64,000 bases of DNA from contig NZ_JABAIA010000001.1 of assembly GCF_012641275.1 (NCBI RefSeq), positions 1,922,001-1,986,000 of the forward strand. The letters are read 5' to 3'. This DNA comes from Chitinophaga varians. Lineage in GTDB: Bacteria; Bacteroidota; Bacteroidia; Chitinophagales; Chitinophagaceae. The notes beneath the pieces are model-generated. The model was not told the origin of the DNA. It saw only the letters and a list, made by a program, of their open reading frames with translations, and ran no database searches. Position numbers and translations under genes: made by a program. Below, piece by piece: positions 52,245 to 60,872 of this stretch; positions within the stretch are counted from its first letter, which is position 1, and every line of letters begins with the position of its first letter.

Positions 52245-55200
52245 ATGAAATTCCAGATCTCAGGATGGCAGGCCCATGCCCTGCGCCTGCTTTCACTCAT
52301 GGCATGCTGGTTATTGTTCATCTGCGTATATTCGTTACCGATATATGCACAGGACAAGACCGTCAGCGTAAAAGGCCGCGTGATATCCCAAACCGGGGAA
52401 CCGCTGCCCGGAGCCAACATCGTGGTAAAAGGCACTACCCGCGGCGTTACCACCAAAGCAGATGGCACGTTTCTGTTAAATGTGCCTGCAAACGTTTTCA
52501 TAAAAATTACCTACACCGGATTCATCTCCCGTGAACTGAAAGTGGAAAACACTGACATGAACAACGTCAGCATCTCCCTGGCAGTAGATAAAGGTGAACT
52601 CAGCGAAGTAGTGGTGGTAGGTTATGGTACGCAAAAACGTTCCGACGTGACCGGCTCCATCACCTCCATCAACGCACAGTCGCTCCGCGACATACCCGCC
52701 GCCAACCTGACCTCCATCCTGAAAGGACAAGGCGCCGGCATCGATATCCAGAAGAGCGGCGGCAACAGCAAACCAGGCGCTAAACCCACCATCCTCATTC
52801 GTGGCACCCGCTCGCTCAAAGCAGGTAACTCTCCGCTGTTTGTAGTGGATGGTATCCCGTATAACGGTGATATCAACGACCTGAACCCCGATGACATCAC
52901 ATCGGTGGATGTACTTAAAGATGCTTCCTCTACCGCGATATATGGCTCCCGTGGCGCCAACGGCGTGATACTCGTCACCACCAAACGCGGCCGCAGCGGC
53001 AAAGCGGTTGTCACTTACAGCGGCTATGCCGGTTTCGTAAAGCCCTCCGGCAAATACGACCTCATGAACGCCCAACAGTATGCCGATCTGAAAAAATGGG
53101 CCTATTGGAACGGCACACAGGACCCTCCGCTGAAATACAGCGGCCCCGATGACCCGCAGATACTCATCGATGGCTTCGACGCAGAGGAAAGAAGACAACT
53201 CGCCAAAGGCAACAGCACCGACTGGCAAGACCTCATCTACAAAACAGGCATCATGACCAACCACCAGGTAGGCATCTCCGGTGGCAATGAAAAAACACAG
53301 TTCGCCGCCTCTGCCGGCTATTACAAAGAAACAGGCGTATACCCCGGCCAGGCCTTTGAACGCTTCACTGTGAAAGTAAGCGTGGACCATCAGATCAACA
53401 GCATCTTTAAAATAGGCGTCAGCTCCCTCAACAACTTCTCCACTACCACCGGCGAAGGCGTCAACCCCATGGGACAGGCACTGAGGGCCAGCCCCATGGC
53501 ACCGGCATATGACAGCACCGGCGCTGTGATCAATGACTTCCTCTCCGGCAGCCAGAAACAAATCTGGAACCCGCTGGCCGATTTCCTCCCCGGCGCCACC
53601 GTGGAAAAAAGAAAACGCAACGGAACCTTTACCACCGCCTATCTGGACGTGAACATCCTGCCCGGACTGAAATACCGCTTCAATGGCGGCGCGGAAATCA
53701 AAAGTGATAACTACGGCAATTTCTACGGCAGCAAAACCACCAATAACCTCGGCAGCCTCAATACCAGCGAAAACAAATACGGCTCCGATGTGAACTATAC
53801 CCTCGAAAACCTGTTGACCTATGATAAACAGTTCGGTAAACATCACGTAAATTTCACCGGCCTGTATAGCTTGCAGGAATCCCGCGGTCAGTCCAACAAC
53901 TACAATAACAACACCCTGCTGTCTGATGACCTGCAATACTTCAACTCCACCTATGGCCTCAACCTCGCCGGCAGTGGCTCTGAAAGCAAGTGGGACATCG
54001 TTTCCTACATGGGACGCCTCAACTACAGTTTCAAAGACCGTTACCTGCTTACCCTTACCGCCCGTAGCGATGGCAGTTCCCGCCTTGCACCCGGCAATAA
54101 GTTCAAAGGATTCCCTTCTGCCGCGGCAGGATGGATCATCAGCAACGAAGACTTTATGCGGGAATCGCGCGTGTTCAGCAACCTGAAAGTCCGCGCCAGC
54201 TATGGCCGCACAGGCAATACCGCCATCAACCCCTATCAGACGCTGGGCGCATTGAAAGGCATCAACTATAACTACGGTTCTACCAATGTTACCGGTGTGT
54301 TTATCAATACCGCCCCCAACGCGGCTTTACAGTGGGAATACACCACCACGGCCAACTTCGCGGTAGATTTCGGCCTGTTCAACAACCGTATCACCGGTAG
54401 TGCGGAAATATATTCCGCACAAACCAGCAACCTGCTGCTGCCCCTGCACCTGCCCGGCACTTCCGGCATCCCCGGCGATGTGCTCGTGAACGTCGGTAAA
54501 ACACAAAACAGGGGCATCGATGTACACGTCGCCACCGTGAACATACAAGGCAAAGGCGCCGGTGACTTCACCTGGACGTCAGACCTCAATTTCTTCATCA
54601 ACAGAGGTAAAATCACAGAACTATACAACGGCATCCAGCAGGATATTTCCAATGGCTGGTTTGTTGGTCAGCCTATCGGCGCCATCTACGATTACCAGCG
54701 CATCGGCATCTGGCAGAATACCAAACCGGATTCACTCCTGGCACTGCGGTACGGTCAGAAAGTAACCGGCAACTCTTCTGTTATCGGCACTATCCGCGTG
54801 AAAGATGTCAACAACGACAGTACCTTCAGTGATGCCGACCGCACCATCGTAGGCTCACCGCAGCCCAAATGGGAAGGCGGGATGACCAACCGCTTCAGCT
54901 ATAAAGGTTTCGATCTGACGGTGGTGATGTATGCCCGCATCGGCAGCACGCTCAACAGCAAGCTGTATGGCGGCGGTTTTGCCAATACCTTCCAGGGCAA
55001 CTATAACAACCTGAATGTGCCTTACTGGACCCCTTACAACAGCGAAAACTATTTCCCGAAACCCAACCAGTCCAGAACACAAACCCAATACAACTCCACA
55101 CTGGGATACTTCGACGGCAGCTATCTGAAAATCAGAACGCTGAGCCTGGGCTACAACGTGCCCGGTTCTTTCGTGCAGAAGCTGAAAGCACGGTCCCTGC

Positions 55201-55349
55201 GGGTATACGTCACCGCACAGGACCCGTTCATCTTCTTCTCCGAATACCGCAACAAGTACCATGGCGTAGATCCGGAATCTGCCGGCAATATCAATGCAGA
55301 CACGCCGGCCACCTGGTCTATGCTCTTCGGTATAAACCTTACTTTATAA
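52245..55349 (+). CDS. SusC-family TonB-dependent transporter
   Basis: A 1034-residue outer-membrane importer: signal segment to about residue 36 (SLPIYAQ), carboxypeptidase-like sandwich (about 40-125, GRVISQTGEPLPGANIVVKG), plug (about 135-250, ILIRGTRSLKAGNSPLFVVDGIP and DVLKDASSTAIYGSRGANG) and barrel to LFGINLTL. No STN domain, so regulation is not through FecR. It is encoded 35 bp after the GH28 enzyme and 19 bp before SusD, and should import oligosaccharides released by the two enzymes. Confidence 0.93.
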   Translation: MKFQISGWQAHALRLLSLMACWLLFICVYSLPIYAQDKTVSVKGRVISQTGEPLPGANIVVKGTTRGVTTKADGTFLLNVPANVFIKITYTGFISRELKVENTDMNNVSISLAVDKGELSEVVVVGYGTQKRSDVTGSITSINAQSLRDIPAANLTSILKGQGAGIDIQKSGGNSKPGAKPTILIRGTRSLKAGNSPLFVVDGIPYNGDINDLNPDDITSVDVLKDASSTAIYGSRGANGVILVTTKRGRSGKAVVTYSGYAGFVKPSGKYDLMNAQQYADLKKWAYWNGTQDPPLKYSGPDDPQILIDGFDAEERRQLAKGNSTDWQDLIYKTGIMTNHQVGISGGNEKTQFAASAGYYKETGVYPGQAFERFTVKVSVDHQINSIFKIGVSSLNNFSTTTGEGVNPMGQALRASPMAPAYDSTGAVINDFLSGSQKQIWNPLADFLPGATVEKRKRNGTFTTAYLDVNILPGLKYRFNGGAEIKSDNYGNFYGSKTTNNLGSLNTSENKYGSDVNYTLENLLTYDKQFGKHHVNFTGLYSLQESRGQSNNYNNNTLLSDDLQYFNSTYGLNLAGSGSESKWDIVSYMGRLNYSFKDRYLLTLTARSDGSSRLAPGNKFKGFPSAAAGWIISNEDFMRESRVFSNLKVRASYGRTGNTAINPYQTLGALKGINYNYGSTNVTGVFINTAPNAALQWEYTTTANFAVDFGLFNNRITGSAEIYSAQTSNLLLPLHLPGTSGIPGDVLVNVGKTQNRGIDVHVATVNIQGKGAGDFTWTSDLNFFINRGKITELYNGIQQDISNGWFVGQPIGAIYDYQRIGIWQNTKPDSLLALRYGQKVTGNSSVIGTIRVKDVNNDSTFSDADRTIVGSPQPKWEGGMTNRFSYKGFDLTVVMYARIGSTLNSKLYGGGFANTFQGNYNNLNVPYWTPYNSENYFPKPNQSRTQTQYNSTLGYFDGSYLKIRTLSLGYNVPGSFVQKLKARSLRVYVTAQDPFIFFSEYRNKYHGVDPESAGNINADTPATWSMLFGINLTL

Positions 55350-55368
55350 ACCTTCAAAATTGTGTGTG

Positions 55369-57078
55369 ATGAAAAAGATATGGTTCGCTGCCGGTATATT
55401 CACCGCCGCTTCTCTCCTGGGAAGTTGCAGCAAAATGTTGAACGAAACACCCCGGTCCGTACTCGTACCGGATTTCTATAAAACGTCACAAGGCGTAAAC
55501 GCCGCACTGGACGCCTCTTACGCAGGCACCCGCACCATCTGGGGCTGCGAAGATTATTTCTCCATGACCACGCCCGGCACCGATGAATTCAAAAGAGGCA
55601 ATGACGGTAACCAGAACTTCATGACCTACGACCCGGGCCTGTTGCCCAGCGATGGCAAGTTCAAATCACAATGGAACAACATCTATACATACATCAACAC
55701 CTGCAATGCAGTCATACAGTATGCGCCCGAAGCAACCGGTATTACTGATGATATCCGCAAAAAAGCTATTGCAGAAGCGAAGTTCCTGCGGGCCAACTAT
55801 TACTTTGTGCTCGTACAGCTTTGGGGAGATGTGACCCTTACCACTTCCTTCATCTCCGGCCCGGTGACTTCAGCCAACAGAGACCCGCTGGCCAAAGTAT
55901 ACGATGCTATTATCACCGATCTGAAAGAAGCCATTCCTGACCTGGCGCCCGGCCCTAAAGGCATCGATGCCGGTCGCGCTAATGCGGCCGCCGCCAAACA
56001 TGTGCTGGCTAAAGTTTACCTGACACGCGCCGGTAGCAAGGCCGCCAAAGCCACCGACTACCAGGACGCTGCGGCCACTGCTGTTGACCTGCTGACCAAC
56101 GCGCCGGCATTGGGGCTCAACCTCCTGCCGGATTTCGGCAGTGTGTTCGCAGAAGGCAACGAAACCAACGCAGAAGTACTCTGGACCGTACAACATACCG
56201 CCAGCCTGGCTTACAACGGATCTCCCAACCAGGACAGCCGTACGCCGGACAATATGCTGGTACACCTGTTTGTGCCACAATACGAGAAGATAGATGGTAT
56301 GGCCCGCAATATCAAAGACGGCCGTCCGTACATCCGCACCGTGCCCACCAAATGGCTGACAGACACTGTTTTTGCAGACAGGAAAAATGATACGCGCTTC
56401 AACAAAAGTTTCCAGACGGTATGGTTCTGTAACAATGCCAGCAGCATTCCGGTATGGCCTAACCCGCTGCCGGCGGGCGCTCCGGCAGGCGCTGCCCCCG
56501 GTAAGCCCAAAATGAAACTGGGAGACACCTGTATCTATATGCCGCAGGGCAAATTCACCGATGCGCAGATAGCCGCCTCGCCTTACACGCTGATACCGTC
56601 CAATAAATACTCCATCAAGATGTCGCCGGCTTTATCCAAATATGTGGATACCAAACGCTCCGATATGAACGCGCCCTCCATCCGTCCGCTGATCGCTTAC
56701 CGCCTCGCGGAAACCTACCTGATAGCCGCTGAAGCGCTGATGCAGAGCGGCCGCACTGCCGAAGCAGTGCCCTATGTGAACGCTGTCAGGGAAAGAGCTG
56801 CATATCCTACCGGTGATAAAACGAAAATGGATATCACCGCAGCAGACCTGAACATCGATTTTATCCTCGATGAACGTTCCCGCGAACTGGCCGGCGAAAA
56901 CGTGCGCTGGCTGGACCTCGTAAGGACAGGTACCCTGCAGACCCGGCTGCTGAAACACTGCGACGATAACGCCAGAATCAATTTCAAGTCCCCTAAACAC
57001 TGGCTGCGCCCTATTCCGCAGGACCAGATAGATGCCACTACCACCGGCACGCCTTATCCGCAAAATACCGGCTGGTAA
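55369..57078 (+). CDS. SusD/RagB-family lipoprotein
   Basis: A 569-residue surface lipoprotein, lipobox Cys 20 in SLLGSCSKMLNETP. The N-terminal SusD-like domain includes INTCNAVIQYAPEATG and AEAKFLRANYYFVLVQLWGDV, and the C-terminal RagB/SusD part has PLIAYRLAETYLIAAEALMQSGR, FILDERSRELAGENVRWLDLVRTG and the end HWLRPIPQDQIDATTT. The upstream MCV codons are not used. It caps the SusC channel encoded before it. The last gene of the saccharide operon, followed by a strong hairpin. Confidence 0.93.
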   Translation: MKKIWFAAGIFTAASLLGSCSKMLNETPRSVLVPDFYKTSQGVNAALDASYAGTRTIWGCEDYFSMTTPGTDEFKRGNDGNQNFMTYDPGLLPSDGKFKSQWNNIYTYINTCNAVIQYAPEATGITDDIRKKAIAEAKFLRANYYFVLVQLWGDVTLTTSFISGPVTSANRDPLAKVYDAIITDLKEAIPDLAPGPKGIDAGRANAAAAKHVLAKVYLTRAGSKAAKATDYQDAAATAVDLLTNAPALGLNLLPDFGSVFAEGNETNAEVLWTVQHTASLAYNGSPNQDSRTPDNMLVHLFVPQYEKIDGMARNIKDGRPYIRTVPTKWLTDTVFADRKNDTRFNKSFQTVWFCNNASSIPVWPNPLPAGAPAGAAPGKPKMKLGDTCIYMPQGKFTDAQIAASPYTLIPSNKYSIKMSPALSKYVDTKRSDMNAPSIRPLIAYRLAETYLIAAEALMQSGRTAEAVPYVNAVRERAAYPTGDKTKMDITAADLNIDFILDERSRELAGENVRWLDLVRTGTLQTRLLKHCDDNARINFKSPKHWLRPIPQDQIDATTTGTPYPQNTGW

Positions 57079-57104
57079 CCAGGATCAAAGTTGTATTCAC
57101 AAAA

Positions 57105-57133
57105 AAAGGGTTAGTGCTGCGCACTAACCCTTT
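57105..57133. terminator. Bidirectional terminator after susD
   Basis: Perfect stem AAGGGTTAGTGC/GCACTAACCCTT with a 3-nt loop; A run on the left and TTTCC on the right, so it can also end the minus-strand TSUP pair. Confidence 0.8.
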
Positions 57134-57156
57134 CCATTATACGAAAATATTTTTTT

Positions 57157-57558
57157 TCACAATCGCTCCAATCCCCCTACCATACTGAAGGTGATCACAC
57201 CCAATACAATCAGGGTAATGACCACATAGAGATAATCCTTCTCCAGTAAAAAAGCAAAAACGGAAAGTGCAATGCGGACAATAGGCGTGGCAATCAACAG
57301 TACAATGCCCAGCTGGATCACATTCATGCCTTTTCCCTGCATAATGCCCTGCAATATGCCCGGCAGATTGTCCAGCCCCTGCCGCACGCCGGCAAAAGTG
57401 CCATAGTCGGGCGCTTCATGTCCATGACGGTACAGATATACCATTCCTCCGAGAAACACGATGATGCTGGACGTAATAACGCCCACCCGGAGCTGCTTAC
57501 CGATCAGTTGCTGCACGTCCTTATCGGCCCAGAAATGTTTTGAGAATAAACGCTTCAT
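57157..57558 (-). CDS. DUF1634 membrane protein
   Basis: A 133-residue protein with three hydrophobic segments (about 25-45, 85-105 and 112-130). It belongs to DUF1634, small membrane proteins that are almost always encoded next to a TauE/SafE (TSUP) transporter, as here, with only 3 bp in between. It is presumably an accessory subunit of that transporter. Its N-terminal part (LFSKHFWADKDVQQLIGKQLRVGV) is cytoplasmic. Confidence 0.82.
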   Translation of the reverse strand: MKRLFSKHFWADKDVQQLIGKQLRVGVITSSIIVFLGGMVYLYRHGHEAPDYGTFAGVRQGLDNLPGILQGIMQGKGMNVIQLGIVLLIATPIVRIALSVFAFLLEKDYLYVVITLIVLGVITFSMVGGLERL

Positions 57559-57561
57559 CTG

Positions 57562-58398
57562 CTACAGTTTTCCGTTGATACCATTGTAAATCATCTGAAG
57601 CGCCAAAAAGGTGATCACTACGCCAAAGACTATACGTAACCATTTGGTGTTGACTTTTACCAGCAACCGTGAGCCGCCGAAGGCACCCAGCAGTACGCCC
57701 AGTACGACCGGCATACACAAGCCGGGACTGACATAACCGCGTTGCAGGTATACCACCGCACTGGCAGCCGCTGTTACCCCGATCATGAAGTTAGAGGTAG
57801 TGGTAGACACCTTAAACGGGATACGCATGATGTTGTCCATCGCCAGCACTTTCAGTGCGCCGGAGCCGATACCCAGCAATCCTGACATCACGCCGGCAAA
57901 CGTCATCATAAAATAGCCGCCCGGAACATGGCGCACTTTGTAGGAAACCATCTCGCCGCCGGAAGGGTAGGTCCCGTTCAGTTTCAGGTCACGCGCCAGT
58001 TTACTCACATCTTCATCCGAAACAGCTTCCGGTTTTTTACGGAAAGACATCAATGCTGAAAAGATCAGCACGCAGCCAAAGATAACGGCCACCACATTGG
58101 TAGGGATAAATACCGCTATCAGCGCGCCCACCACAGCGCCTGTGGTAGTGGCTATTTCCAGGAACATGCCCAGCCGGATGTTGGTAATCCCTTCTTTTAC
58201 ATAAGCAGAAGCAGAACCGGAAGAGGTGGCAATAGACGCGATCAGGGCAGTGCCAATCGCATAGCGGATGTCAACGTGGAAACCAAGCGTCAGCAGCGGA
58301 ATAATGACCACACCGCCCCCCAGCCCGGTAAGTGACCCCAATAGCCCCGCCAGAAAGGCCCCGGCGAGCAGGATCAATGTAAATAATAAAATCGTCAT
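57562..58398 (-). CDS. TauE/SafE-family (TSUP) anion transporter
   Basis: A 278-residue polytopic transporter with about eight hydrophobic segments. It opens with LLAGAFLAGLLGSLTGLGGGVVIIPLLTL, the family's first conserved repeat, and has the second half after a short polar insertion (about 130-160); FAGVMSGLLGIGSGALKVLAM marks the second repeat. Family members export or import sulfite, sulfoacetate or other small organosulfur anions. Followed by DUF1634. A promoter with both -33 and -7 elements lies upstream. Confidence 0.88.
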   Translation of the reverse strand: MTILLFTLILLAGAFLAGLLGSLTGLGGGVVIIPLLTLGFHVDIRYAIGTALIASIATSSGSASAYVKEGITNIRLGMFLEIATTTGAVVGALIAVFIPTNVVAVIFGCVLIFSALMSFRKKPEAVSDEDVSKLARDLKLNGTYPSGGEMVSYKVRHVPGGYFMMTFAGVMSGLLGIGSGALKVLAMDNIMRIPFKVSTTTSNFMIGVTAAASAVVYLQRGYVSPGLCMPVVLGVLLGAFGGSRLLVKVNTKWLRIVFGVVITFLALQMIYNGINGKL

Positions 58399-58464
58399 AA
58401 GATGGTTGGTTGGTTTAGATCGACAATTACAGGCAATAAAAACAGCCTTTCACGGCCAATGATA

Positions 58465-58493
58465 CAAAAGTAAGCAGAATATGATTCCCACAA
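58465..58493 (-). promoter_or_regulatory. Promoter of the TSUP-DUF1634 genes
   Basis: On the minus strand TTG (58491-58493), 18 nt, then TACTTTTG (58465-58472), a good match to the Bacteroidota TTG...TAnnTTTG promoter. The gap between divergent genes is 141 bp. Confidence 0.55.
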
Positions 58494-58539
58494 TCCGTAA
58501 TCTATAAGTAACTTGCAGCCACATACTTAATTTCTCAAT

Positions 58540-59376
58540 ATGATAAAGGTGGGTGAGTATAACCTGTTAAGGGTTAAAAAAGAAGCTGATTTCGGCGTAT
58601 ATCTGGAAGGTGTGGACCAGGAAATACTGCTGCCATCACGGTTTGTGCCTAAAGGCACCAAAATAGGCGATGAACTGGAAGTATTCCTGTACCACGATTC
58701 GGAAAACAGGCTGATCGCCACTACGCAGAAACCCTACGGCATCGCCGGGGATATCGTGAACCTGAAAGCGGTCAGCGTTACCAAACAGGGCGCTTTCCTG
58801 GATTGGGGCCTCATGAAAGACCTGTTCGTGCCACAGTCCCAGCAACTGACCCGCATGGTGCCCGGACAGGAATACCTCGTGAGAATATATATCGATGAAC
58901 TGACCGGCCGCCTTGCCGCGACTGAAAAAATAGACCGTTTCCTCAGCAATGAAAACCTGACAGTAAAGGAGATGGACCCCGTCGACCTGGTGGTGTACCG
59001 CCGTACTGATATCGGTTATGTAGTGATCATCAACAACCGGCACACCGGTATCCTGCACCACAACGAACTGTTCCGCAGCGTGGAAGTGGGAGACAAGCTC
59101 AAAGGCTTTATCCGCGGCATCCGGGAAGACAAAATCGATGTGGTGCTTGGCCAGGCCGGTTACAAACGCGTGGAAGATGAAGGGGAAAAGATACTCCGCC
59201 TGCTACAGGAAAACAACGGTTATCTGCCCTATCATGATAAATCCACCCCTGAAGAAATACAGGAGTTCTTCGGCATGAGCAAAAAAACGTTTAAGATGAC
59301 GATCGGAAATCTCTATAAACAACGAAAAATCATCTTCACGCAAACAGGTATCAAAGAAGCTGATCCTGATCAATAG
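58540..59376 (+). CDS. CvfB-like S1-domain RNA-binding protein
   Basis: A 278-residue cytoplasmic protein with tandem S1-type OB folds (about 1-65, 66-135 and 145-210; DFGVYLEGVDQEILLPSRFVPKGTKIGDEL, QGAFLDWGLMKDLFVPQSQQL) and a C-terminal winged helix (about 220-270, YHDKSTPEEIQEFFGMSKKTFKMTIGNLYKQRKI). This is the CvfB/YitL layout; S. aureus CvfB affects virulence gene expression and RNA binding. The gene ends inside the 3' end of the convergent histidine kinase gene, overlapping by 26 bp. Confidence 0.9.
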   Translation: MIKVGEYNLLRVKKEADFGVYLEGVDQEILLPSRFVPKGTKIGDELEVFLYHDSENRLIATTQKPYGIAGDIVNLKAVSVTKQGAFLDWGLMKDLFVPQSQQLTRMVPGQEYLVRIYIDELTGRLAATEKIDRFLSNENLTVKEMDPVDLVVYRRTDIGYVVIINNRHTGILHHNELFRSVEVGDKLKGFIRGIREDKIDVVLGQAGYKRVEDEGEKILRLLQENNGYLPYHDKSTPEEIQEFFGMSKKTFKMTIGNLYKQRKIIFTQTGIKEADPDQ

Positions 59377-60820
59377 CAGCTTTCACGACCGGGAAACTGA
59401 TCAGAAACTGCGTGCCTTCACCCGGACGGCTGTCCACATGTATCGTTCCTTTATGATTAAGAATGATATTCTGGGTAGCCGTCAGCCCAAGGCCGGTACC
59501 TTTGGTTTTACTGGTGAAAAACGGCTCAAACATCTTCGCCAGATTTTCCGGCGGGATGCCACTACCGGTATCGCTTATACGAACAAACACCCGGTCAGAT
59601 TCATGCCACGTTTCCACTTCGAGTATGCCATCTCCCGCTTTCATCGCTTCCACACCATTGATGATGATGTTCAGCAGCGCAATAATCAGCTTATCTTCAT
59701 CAGCCATTACTTGCCGATCGGGCTCGCGTAATTTCCTGACAATCTTGATATCATTGAGCTGCAGGCGGTCTGCCGCCAGGTGTATGGTTTTCTCCAGCAA
59801 CACATTAAGGCCTTGTGGCAACATATTCAGTTCCGACATACGGGTAGATTCCAGCAGCTCTGTCACCAGCTGGTTAATACGGTGACAGTTGCGTTCCATA
59901 ATATCGAGATACAACAGGGAATCAGCTGTTTCAGGCAGCTCAGACGTTTTTAATTCAGATACGGCCAGCAGAATATTAGTCAGCGGATTACGCACCTCGT
60001 GGGCAATCAGGCGGGCTATCCTCCCCGTGATCGCAAACTTCTCCTGTTGCTGCTTTTCCTGTTCTTTTCTTTTACGTTCCGTGATATCCTGGATAATACA
60101 GAGATACAATTGTTTTTTTTCATCAAGCAGTGATGCATTCACTACTACATCGAGCTGCTGCCCCTGATGCGTGCGGAACACAAACTCCTGCCGCACCACG
60201 CCGTCTTCACTGCACAACTGGTCTACAAACGCCTTGATCTGGCTTTCATTGGCAAACAGCGCGCCCAGGTAACTGTTGTACAATGAGATCTCTTCATAAC
60301 GCAACAACCGGATGGCGGCCGGATTAGCGGCTACAATACGATGCTCGCAATCGGCCAGCAGAATGGCGTCGTTGGATTTTTCAAAAATACTGAAGTAGCG
60401 TTTTTCGCTTTTTTCGATCGCTTTAAGGTGGGTGAATTTATCCAGTGTGTAACGGATAGCGCGTTCCAGTCCCACAGCGGTGATCTCGCTTTTCACGAGA
60501 TAGTCCGCGGCGCCGGCCTGCATAGCTTCCTTATCGATATGGTAATCTCCTTTACCGGTAAAAAGAATAACCGGGGCTTTATAACCCAGGTTGCGGAAAT
60601 GATGCAACACATCAATGCCCGTATGCGCCCCCAAACGATAGTCCACCAGATATAAATCGTGCGACCGGGTTTCGATAATACCCAGCGCTTCGCTGTAGGA
60701 AGACACCCACTGCAAAACATATTCGTCGGGCGAAATGTCCTGTAGCAATGCGTTTACCAGGAAAAAATCATCCTCGTCATCATCGATCATTAAAATGTGT
60801 TTCTTGCTGTTTATAGCCAT
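59351..60820 (-). CDS. Receiver-PAS-histidine kinase
   Basis: A 489-residue soluble kinase without membrane segments. Order: receiver domain (1-125, acidic cluster DDDED at 13-17, phospho-acceptor Asp 60 in LVDYR, Lys 110), PAS domain (about 140-255, ending in the PAC-type IIQDITERK), HisKA with His 274 (LIAHEVRNPL), HATPase (about 360-480, SDTGSGIPPENLAKMFEPFFTSKTKGTGLGL). The N-terminal receiver suggests it responds to another kinase or takes part in a phosphorelay; no cognate response regulator is nearby. Its end overlaps the convergent CvfB gene. Confidence 0.92.
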   Translation of the reverse strand: MAINSKKHILMIDDDEDDFFLVNALLQDISPDEYVLQWVSSYSEALGIIETRSHDLYLVDYRLGAHTGIDVLHHFRNLGYKAPVILFTGKGDYHIDKEAMQAGAADYLVKSEITAVGLERAIRYTLDKFTHLKAIEKSEKRYFSIFEKSNDAILLADCEHRIVAANPAAIRLLRYEEISLYNSYLGALFANESQIKAFVDQLCSEDGVVRQEFVFRTHQGQQLDVVVNASLLDEKKQLYLCIIQDITERKRKEQEKQQQEKFAITGRIARLIAHEVRNPLTNILLAVSELKTSELPETADSLLYLDIMERNCHRINQLVTELLESTRMSELNMLPQGLNVLLEKTIHLAADRLQLNDIKIVRKLREPDRQVMADEDKLIIALLNIIINGVEAMKAGDGILEVETWHESDRVFVRISDTGSGIPPENLAKMFEPFFTSKTKGTGLGLTATQNIILNHKGTIHVDSRPGEGTQFLISFPVVKAAIDQDQLL

Positions 60821-60872
60821 AGGTAATGGTATGGTTCCATTTTATTCCTTCATAAATATGTGCCAATATACA

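Noticed and set aside
52476..53936. 486-codon open frame on the minus strand inside the SusC gene of the fucosidase operon
   Set aside because: It is wholly antisense to a well conserved TonB receptor, its translation is rich in Val, Gly and His without domain features, and such shadows are frequent in this GC range.
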